From DATGYC01 sp035298385 (GTDB lineage Bacteria; Bacillota; Sulfobacillia; Symbiobacteriales; Symbiobacteriaceae), in the NCBI GenBank assembly GCA_035298385.1, contig DATGYC010000179.1, positions 1 through 5,764 of the forward strand: a DNA stretch of 5,764 bases. Direction: 5' to 3'. The position numbers and the translations under genes are program-made. Positions 1 through 3,783 of this stretch are shown here, in pieces (within the stretch, counting starts at the first letter, position 1; each line of letters begins with the position of its first letter). Under the pieces are notes generated by a model. It searched no databases, was not told the origin of the DNA, and saw only the letters and a list, made by a program, of their open reading frames with translations.

Positions 1-1
1 C

Positions 2-211
2 TGCACGCAGTTGGGCGTCCAGCCCGCGGCGTGCGTCATGGTCGGCGACAACCCAGAGCGAGACGTCGCCGGTGCGATGGCCGCTGGGATGGCCGCGGTC
101 TGGGTCTCCCGCAACGGGCGCCCCCGGGATGAGCGCTTCCCTGGTGACCTCACCTGCACCGACCTCTCGGCGATGCTCCCCTGGCTTGCCACTCGAGCTC
201 TCGCATACTAG
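2..211 (+). CDS. HAD-superfamily hydrolase, C-terminal fragment
   Basis: Only the last 69 codons are in the window; the reading frame is open from base 2 and ends at TAG 209-211. The visible part contains V-G-D-N-P-E-R-D-V followed by a GAxxAGM segment and then a short beta strand (AVWVSR). This is the motif IV region of haloacid dehalogenase-like hydrolases, where the aspartates help bind Mg2+ and the GA..AGM loop follows. The nucleophile DxD motif and the cap domain would lie upstream, so the substrate (a phosphate monoester in most family members) cannot be inferred. The TTG at base 11 is not a credible start because family sequence continues upstream of it. The next gene begins about 75 nt downstream with its own ribosome binding site, so this gene probably belongs to a separate upstream transcription unit. 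Confidence 0.85.
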   Translation, partial: CTQLGVQPAACVMVGDNPERDVAGAMAAGMAAVWVSRNGRPRDERFPGDLTCTDLSAMLPWLATRALAY

Positions 212-225
212 AAAAGTAAGACTCA

Positions 226-254
226 TTCCAATTAGTCCGAACTTCCTGTACAAT
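226..254 (+). promoter_or_regulatory. Candidate sigma-70-like promoter of the lysin gene
   Basis: The gap between the HAD gene and the lysin is noticeably A+T-richer than its flanks. It contains TACAAT at 249-254, five of six matches to the -10 consensus. Seventeen bases upstream lies TTCCAA (226-231), a weak -35 match of three of six. Transcription would start near 261 and give a leader of about 25 nt before ATG 286. The -10 is reasonable and the -35 is poor, so this is a candidate only. No terminator hairpin is visible between the HAD stop codon and this site. Confidence 0.4.
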
Positions 255-272
255 AAGGGCGATGAACGCGAG

Positions 273-279
273 AGGAGAG
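273..279 (+). promoter_or_regulatory. Ribosome binding site that fixes the lysin start
   Basis: AGGAGAG lies six bases before ATG 286. It decides between two in-frame ATGs. The earlier one at 262 has no Shine-Dalgarno site and would overlap the predicted transcription start, while 286 has ideal spacing. Confidence 0.7.
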
Positions 280-285
280 TCGCCC

Positions 286-1089
286 ATGCCCTACCCCATC
301 GTCAATCCATTCCCCCCCGGTCCTGCTGCTGGTGAAGAGCGGCTGCCCACGCCCGAGGAGACCGAGGCCCTTCAGCAGATCCTTGGTCTGCACGAAGAGG
401 GCTACGGCATGCTCACCCGAGTCGCCGTTGCCACCCTGCAGCAGAAGTGGGGCATCCCGGTTGATGACGAAGTCAAGATCGGCCCGCGCACCTGGACGAA
501 CTTCGCCAAGCTGAATCAGGGGGAGGAGGTCCCCGCCGCCGTCGCCGCCCCAGCGGTCCAGCCCCACGGCGTCGAGGTGGCCACCGGCACGGATGCCGAG
601 ATCCACGAACGGTTCGTCGCGGCCGCCTCCAACCAGGAGCGCTACCTCGCCCTGAAGCCGTCCTTCCTGCAGGCCGAGGCCGAGACCGGTGTCGCCTGGC
701 AGATCCACGCTGCCCAGTGGTCGCTCGAGTCGGCCTGGGGGACAGCCACTCCCGCCGACATCAACGACGGCCGGGAGAGCTGGAACTTCTTCGGCATCAA
801 GGCCTATGATAGCTGGCAGGGCCAGAAGGTCGCCGCCTGGACCTGGGAAGAGGTCAACGGCGAGGTCGTCAAGGTCGTCGCCTACTTCCGGGGCTACAAC
901 TCGGTCGTCGAGTCGATCAAGGACCATACCCGCCTGCTGAAGACTGACTACTACAAGCCCGTCCGGGACGTTGGTTCTGATGTGGCTGCCGCTGCGAAGA
1001 TGCTCGGCCCGGCCGGAGTCGGCTACGCGACTGACTCCAAGTATCCGGACAAGCTACTCGAGCGGATTGCGATCTTCGAGAACTGGTAA
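286..1089 (+). CDS. Peptidoglycan hydrolase: PG-binding-like domain plus GH73-type glucosaminidase
   Basis: A 267-aa protein in two parts. Residues about 20-77 resemble a peptidoglycan-binding (PGBD-like) helical domain: a leading LQQILGL, a central AVATLQQKWGI, and an IGPRTW segment matching the usual vG..Tw ending. An Ala/Pro/Val linker (about 79-100) follows. Residues about 107-264 match the GH73/FlgJ-type endo-beta-N-acetylglucosaminidase fold: W-S-L-E-S-A-W-G with Glu148 as the probable catalytic acid, then NFFGIKA (167-173), an FRxYxSVxESIxDH segment, and a terminal GYATDSKYPDKLL. GH73 enzymes cleave the GlcNAc-MurNAc glycan of peptidoglycan. There is no signal peptide; the N-terminus is Pro-rich and polar, so export would need a holin, lysis or a non-classical route. 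This is a property shared with phage endolysins. It lies 11 nt upstream of a lipoprotein gene in the same unit. The domain calls are firm; whether it acts in wall remodelling, as a bacteriocin-like lysin or as a phage remnant is open. Confidence 0.85.
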   Translation: MPYPIVNPFPPGPAAGEERLPTPEETEALQQILGLHEEGYGMLTRVAVATLQQKWGIPVDDEVKIGPRTWTNFAKLNQGEEVPAAVAAPAVQPHGVEVATGTDAEIHERFVAAASNQERYLALKPSFLQAEAETGVAWQIHAAQWSLESAWGTATPADINDGRESWNFFGIKAYDSWQGQKVAAWTWEEVNGEVVKVVAYFRGYNSVVESIKDHTRLLKTDYYKPVRDVGSDVAAAAKMLGPAGVGYATDSKYPDKLLERIAIFENW

Positions 1090-1100
1090 GAGACTGGTAG

Positions 1101-1718
1101 GTGGTACCTATCCGAAAGCTCCTTCTACTGGGCGCCCTCCTGGCGCTGACCGCTTGCGGGCGCCCGGCGCCCCCAACCCCCATCGAGGTGCCGATTGGCG
1201 GTGGCCCGACCACCGGTGGGACAAGCCCGGCGAAGCCCACCGAGCCCGCTCCCGCCCAGCCTACCCCGGCGCCCAGCACGCCGGGCCAGCGGATCGAGTT
1301 GGCGCAAGGGAAGAGCGCTACCATCCCCGTTGAGCGAGGCGGGCAGACGCTCACGGTCAAAGCGGGCCTTAGCCCTGAGGCGCTCACCATCAGCGGGTTG
1401 CCAGGGGCGCCCGTCGCCCTCCGGAACCCCTTCGGTGAGCAGGCCGAGGCGACGCTGGAGCCATTCCGTGTGCAAGGGGAGCCCCACCTGTTGGCCACCT
1501 TGACCAACGGCCGCAACGTGCTCGTCTGGGTCCTAGTGCCGGGGGAGCAGGAGACGGCGATCGCCCTGCAGACCCAGGTCGATTGGGGCGCCGCCATCGA
1601 TGGGGAGCGGGTGAAGCTCTCGTGGCGCAAGTACAAGGATGACGGCGGGTTCTACATCGTCAGTGAACACTACCAGTTCAGCCCCCGCACCCGTCAATAT
1701 CAGAAGGCACCGGCCTAG
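1101..1718 (+). CDS. Pro-rich lipoprotein of unknown function
   Basis: A 205-aa protein starting at GTG 1101. An in-frame TAG sits immediately upstream (1098-1100), so no earlier start is possible. The N-terminus is a classic lipoprotein signal: positively charged (R5, K6), a Leu-rich core, and lipobox L16-T17-A18-C19, predicting lipidation at Cys19 and anchoring on the outer face of the membrane. Residues about 20-65 form a low-complexity Pro/Thr/Ala/Gly linker of the kind that spans a cell wall. The C-terminal part (about 66-205) looks beta-rich, with alternating hydrophobic residues and several Gly turns, ending in a WRKYKDDGGFYIVSEHYQF stretch. I do not recognise the domain. There is no strong Shine-Dalgarno site, and the start lies 11 nt after the lysin stop, so translation is probably coupled to the lysin. 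The neighbour suggests a cell-envelope role, but no function is assigned. Confidence 0.8.
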   Translation: MVPIRKLLLLGALLALTACGRPAPPTPIEVPIGGGPTTGGTSPAKPTEPAPAQPTPAPSTPGQRIELAQGKSATIPVERGGQTLTVKAGLSPEALTISGLPGAPVALRNPFGEQAEATLEPFRVQGEPHLLATLTNGRNVLVWVLVPGEQETAIALQTQVDWGAAIDGERVKLSWRKYKDDGGFYIVSEHYQFSPRTRQYQKAPA

Positions 1719-1737
1719 CGCCGGTGCCACTTTTTTT
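1706..1737 (+). terminator. Intrinsic terminator overlapping the lipoprotein stop codon
   Basis: A perfect 9-bp GC-rich stem pairs GGCACCGGC (1706-1714) with GCCGGTGCC (1720-1728) around the 5-nt loop CTAGC. It is followed by AC and seven T residues (1731-1737). This is a textbook rho-independent terminator. The TAG stop of the lipoprotein (1716-1718) lies inside the loop, so the coding region enters the hairpin. It ends the lysin-lipoprotein unit and insulates the downstream kinase operon. Confidence 0.92.
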
Positions 1738-1850
1738 GTCGTTTGCGAGGAGCACGGTGCCCGAACCTTTTCTGTTTTAGCGTTACTCTTTACAGAGGGA
1801 ACTGCACATAATCCATTGAATCTTTGTGAAACAAGAGATTCCACCCGCAG
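1738..1850 (+). promoter_or_regulatory. A+T-richer intergenic region, probable promoter of the kinase operon
   Basis: This stretch between the terminator and the binding-protein gene is clearly lower in GC than the surrounding DNA and must contain the promoter of the three-gene operon. Two candidate arrangements are visible. CATAAT at 1807-1812 is a five-of-six -10 match, but no good -35 sits 16-18 bases upstream; TTTACA at 1789-1794 is only 12 bases away. Alternatively GGAACT (1798-1803) followed by TCTTT (1821-1825) resembles ECF/sigma-E-type promoter spacing. A small TTGT-GAA-ACAA inverted repeat lies at 1824-1834. None of these is decisive. Confidence 0.4.
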
Positions 1851-1853
1851 AGG

Positions 1854-1861
1854 AAAGGTGG
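1854..1861 (+). promoter_or_regulatory. Ribosome binding site of the binding-protein gene
   Basis: AAAGGTGG lies seven bases before ATG 1869, close to the AAGGAGG consensus with one mismatch. It supports this ATG, which also begins directly at a lipoprotein signal peptide. Confidence 0.65.
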
Positions 1862-1868
1862 TCGACCC

Positions 1869-3086
1869 ATGCGTCGCTTCCGCTTCATTGGGGCCCTCCT
1901 TGCGCTCCTGCTGCTGGCGGGCTGTAGCGCCCAGACGACCCAACTGATCACGATCGCCTCGCTCTCCCCGCTCAAAGCCGGCAACATCGCCAACGGGACA
2001 GCGATCCGCAACGGCGCCGAGATGGCGCTGCTGGAGGAGGGACCGGCGCTCGCCAATCTGGGCATTACGCTCCGCTTCACCGCCCTGGATGACGAAGGCA
2101 ACCCCGACGTAGGCCCCGCGGTGACCGTGCGCGCCGTCAAGGCGGACCCCTCGCTCCTCGCCATCGTCGGCACCTACAACTCCGGCGTCGTCATCCCGAC
2201 CTCCGCTGCGATTAAGCCCTACAATGTCGCCATCGTCTCCCCCGCCAACACCGGCGTCGTCGTCACAGACCGACTGCTGCCCAACGTCAACCGGATCGTC
2301 GGTCGTGACGACCTGCAGGGCGCCGCCGTCGCTCGCTTCGTCCGCTTCACCCTCCAGGCGCCCAGCCTCTACATCGTGCACGATGAGCTGACCTATGGCG
2401 CCGGCTTCGCCGACCAGGTCTACCGGGAGGCCCAGCGACTTGGTCTGAAGGTCGATGCGGTGGCGGAGATCACGCATGACGCCCGCCATCCGGCTGACCC
2501 GGAGCTGAAGGTAGCGGACGCCGCCGCTAACGAGGCGAAGTTCAAGAAGGCACAGGAGGTTGTCGAGTGGATCGCAACCGCCAACTCCCCTGCGGTCTTC
2601 TACGGCGGTGAGGTGGAGGGCGCCGCCCTGATCGTTCGCCTCATGCGGGAGAAGGGCTTGAAGGCGGCCTTCATCAGCGGTGACGGCATCGACAACTCCT
2701 CCTTCCAGAAGATCGCAGGGGCGGCTTCGGACGGCGTCTACTACACGACCGTTGCCAACCCCGTCTACGACACCGCCGCTGGCCGCGTCTGGGCCGACCG
2801 CTACAAGGCCCAATACAAGAGCCCGCCCGAGGCCTACGCCGTCTATGGCTACGACTCGATGATGGTGATCCTCAAGGCGATCACGGACTGGGTCCAGAAG
2901 AATCCGGGCCGAACGCTGAGCCGGGAGGCCTTCATGACCCAGGTGCGCCAGACCTCCGGCTTCGTCGGCATCGCGACGCAGGTCACCTTTGACCACAAGG
3001 GCGATAATCGCGACGCCCAACTCTATCTCCTACAAGTCCAGCGGGCGAAGCGGCCCTACCCCGGCTTCCTGCTGGGCAACGGCTAG
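1869..3086 (+). CDS. Solute-binding lipoprotein, branched-chain amino acid type (Peripla_BP_6/LivK-like)
   Basis: A 405-aa lipoprotein. Residues 1-18 form a signal peptide (Arg-rich start, Leu-rich core) with lipobox L16-A17-G18-C19, so it should be anchored outside the cytoplasmic membrane. The rest follows the type I periplasmic-binding fold used by LivJ/LivK and related receptors: an ITIASLSPL first strand with an N-G-x-E-M-A-L helix, GTYNSG (101-106) at the expected ligand-binding loop, an AIVSPANTG strand, DDLQGAAVARF, an S-L-Y-I-V-H-D strand before YGAGFADQVYREAQRLG, AVFYGGEVEGAALIVRLM in the second lobe, and a C-terminal GYDSMMVILKAI and VTFDHKGDN. Such proteins bind amino acids, amides, urea or small aromatics; the ligand cannot be read from the sequence. 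No ABC permease or ATPase gene follows. Instead a coiled-coil gene begins 10 nt downstream and then a PknG-like kinase, suggesting a sensory rather than transport role. Confidence 0.9.
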   Translation: MRRFRFIGALLALLLLAGCSAQTTQLITIASLSPLKAGNIANGTAIRNGAEMALLEEGPALANLGITLRFTALDDEGNPDVGPAVTVRAVKADPSLLAIVGTYNSGVVIPTSAAIKPYNVAIVSPANTGVVVTDRLLPNVNRIVGRDDLQGAAVARFVRFTLQAPSLYIVHDELTYGAGFADQVYREAQRLGLKVDAVAEITHDARHPADPELKVADAAANEAKFKKAQEVVEWIATANSPAVFYGGEVEGAALIVRLMREKGLKAAFISGDGIDNSSFQKIAGAASDGVYYTTVANPVYDTAAGRVWADRYKAQYKSPPEAYAVYGYDSMMVILKAITDWVQKNPGRTLSREAFMTQVRQTSGFVGIATQVTFDHKGDNRDAQLYLLQVQRAKRPYPGFLLGNG

Positions 3087-3096
3087 GGGGGCGCCT

Positions 3097-3783
3097 ATGT
3101 CACTCTGGGAGCGCGTCAAGCGCCTCTTCCAAGCACCACCGCCACCGGCCGTCGATCCGACCGAGACCCTGACCCAGCAGATCGCCGCCTTTGAGGCCGC
3201 CATCCGGGAGGCGGAGTCGGCTGCCGCCCTCTTCCGGGCCGACAAGGCGCAGGCCCAGGGCGCCCACGACCACGTTCAGGCCGAACTGACCCAACTGACC
3301 CACCAGATCGAGGGGCGCAAGGTCCAGGTCAAGGCGCTCCTGCTCAAGCGCGGCGAGCACGACCTTGACGCCCAGCGCCTCATCCAGGCGAATGGCGCCG
3401 ATGAGGCCCGCCTGGCCGACCTGCAGCAGCAGGCCCAAGCGGCAGCGACAGACCTGGCGGAGGCCAGCACCCGCCTCGCTGAGGTGGAGTCCACGCTCCA
3501 GCGGGCGAAGGCTGAGCACCAGAACCAGGCGCGCCTCCTGCAGGAGCTGCGCCTAGAACGCCGCGCCGGGCACTCTCTGGCCCAGCTACAGTCCCTGACC
3601 GAGAAGGGGGAGGAGGCCCGCCTTCTGCTGGAAGCCCAGCGGGAAGCGACCCTGCCGAACGCCTCCAGCCCAAACTACGCCGAACTCCGCCAGTCCGCCG
3701 CCGCCCACGAGGCCCAAGAGGCGATCGACCGGCTCAAAGTACAGATTCGCCGGCCTAAAGAGGAAGGAGGGCAGCCCAAGTGA
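3097..3783 (+). CDS. PspA/IM30-like coiled-coil protein
   Basis: A 228-aa, Cys-free, Ala/Gln/Glu/Arg-rich protein with no signal peptide or transmembrane segment. ATG 3097 is chosen because it lies 10 nt after the preceding stop with a G-rich Shine-Dalgarno stretch (3085-3091); longer in-frame starts fall inside the binding-protein gene. Residues 1-11 (MSLWERVKRLF) form a short amphipathic, basic segment followed by a Pro-rich break (13-17). Residues about 20-175 are almost uninterrupted heptad-like helix. This layout (amphipathic N-terminus, a DPTETLTQQI segment like the PspA DPE..I.Q.I region, then a long coiled coil) resembles PspA/IM30, which bind the inner face of membranes. The match is by pattern only, and a generic coiled-coil adaptor is equally possible. 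Its stop overlaps the kinase start by 4 nt, which implies coupled translation and a joint role with the kinase. Confidence 0.6.
   Translation: MSLWERVKRLFQAPPPPAVDPTETLTQQIAAFEAAIREAESAAALFRADKAQAQGAHDHVQAELTQLTHQIEGRKVQVKALLLKRGEHDLDAQRLIQANGADEARLADLQQQAQAAATDLAEASTRLAEVESTLQRAKAEHQNQARLLQELRLERRAGHSLAQLQSLTEKGEEARLLLEAQREATLPNASSPNYAELRQSAAAHEAQEAIDRLKVQIRRPKEEGGQPK
3764..3771 (+). promoter_or_regulatory. Strong ribosome binding site that fixes the kinase GTG start
   Basis: AAGGAGGG, containing the full AAGGAGG consensus, lies eight bases before GTG 3780 and inside the end of the coiled-coil gene. It establishes the GTG that overlaps the TGA stop (GTGA) as the start, so the first zinc-ribbon cysteines are part of the protein. 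Confidence 0.85.

Noticed and set aside
262..285. An earlier in-frame ATG for the lysin
   Set aside because: It would add eight polar residues, has no Shine-Dalgarno site and lies at the predicted transcription start. ATG 286 has a well-placed AGGAGAG.
232..927. A 231-codon minus-strand open frame over the lysin
   Set aside because: It is the complement of a gene with clear GH73 motifs and has no recognisable domain or ribosome binding site.
1533..3020. A 495-codon open frame on the minus strand
   Set aside because: It lies antisense to the lipoprotein and binding-protein genes, crosses the strong terminator and the promoter region, and its translation is a low-complexity Asp/Gly/Val/Leu/Arg mix with no family signature. 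This is the usual shadow of GC-biased coding DNA.
1869..3086. Assigning the binding protein as an ABC transporter component (livK)
   Set aside because: The fold matches, but no permease or ATPase genes are adjacent and the next two genes are a coiled-coil protein and a kinase. A specific transporter symbol is not supported.
2989..3096. An upstream extension of the coiled-coil gene
   Set aside because: It overlaps the end of the binding-protein gene by about 100 nt, and the extra residues do not fit the helical protein. ATG 3097 follows a G-rich ribosome binding site.
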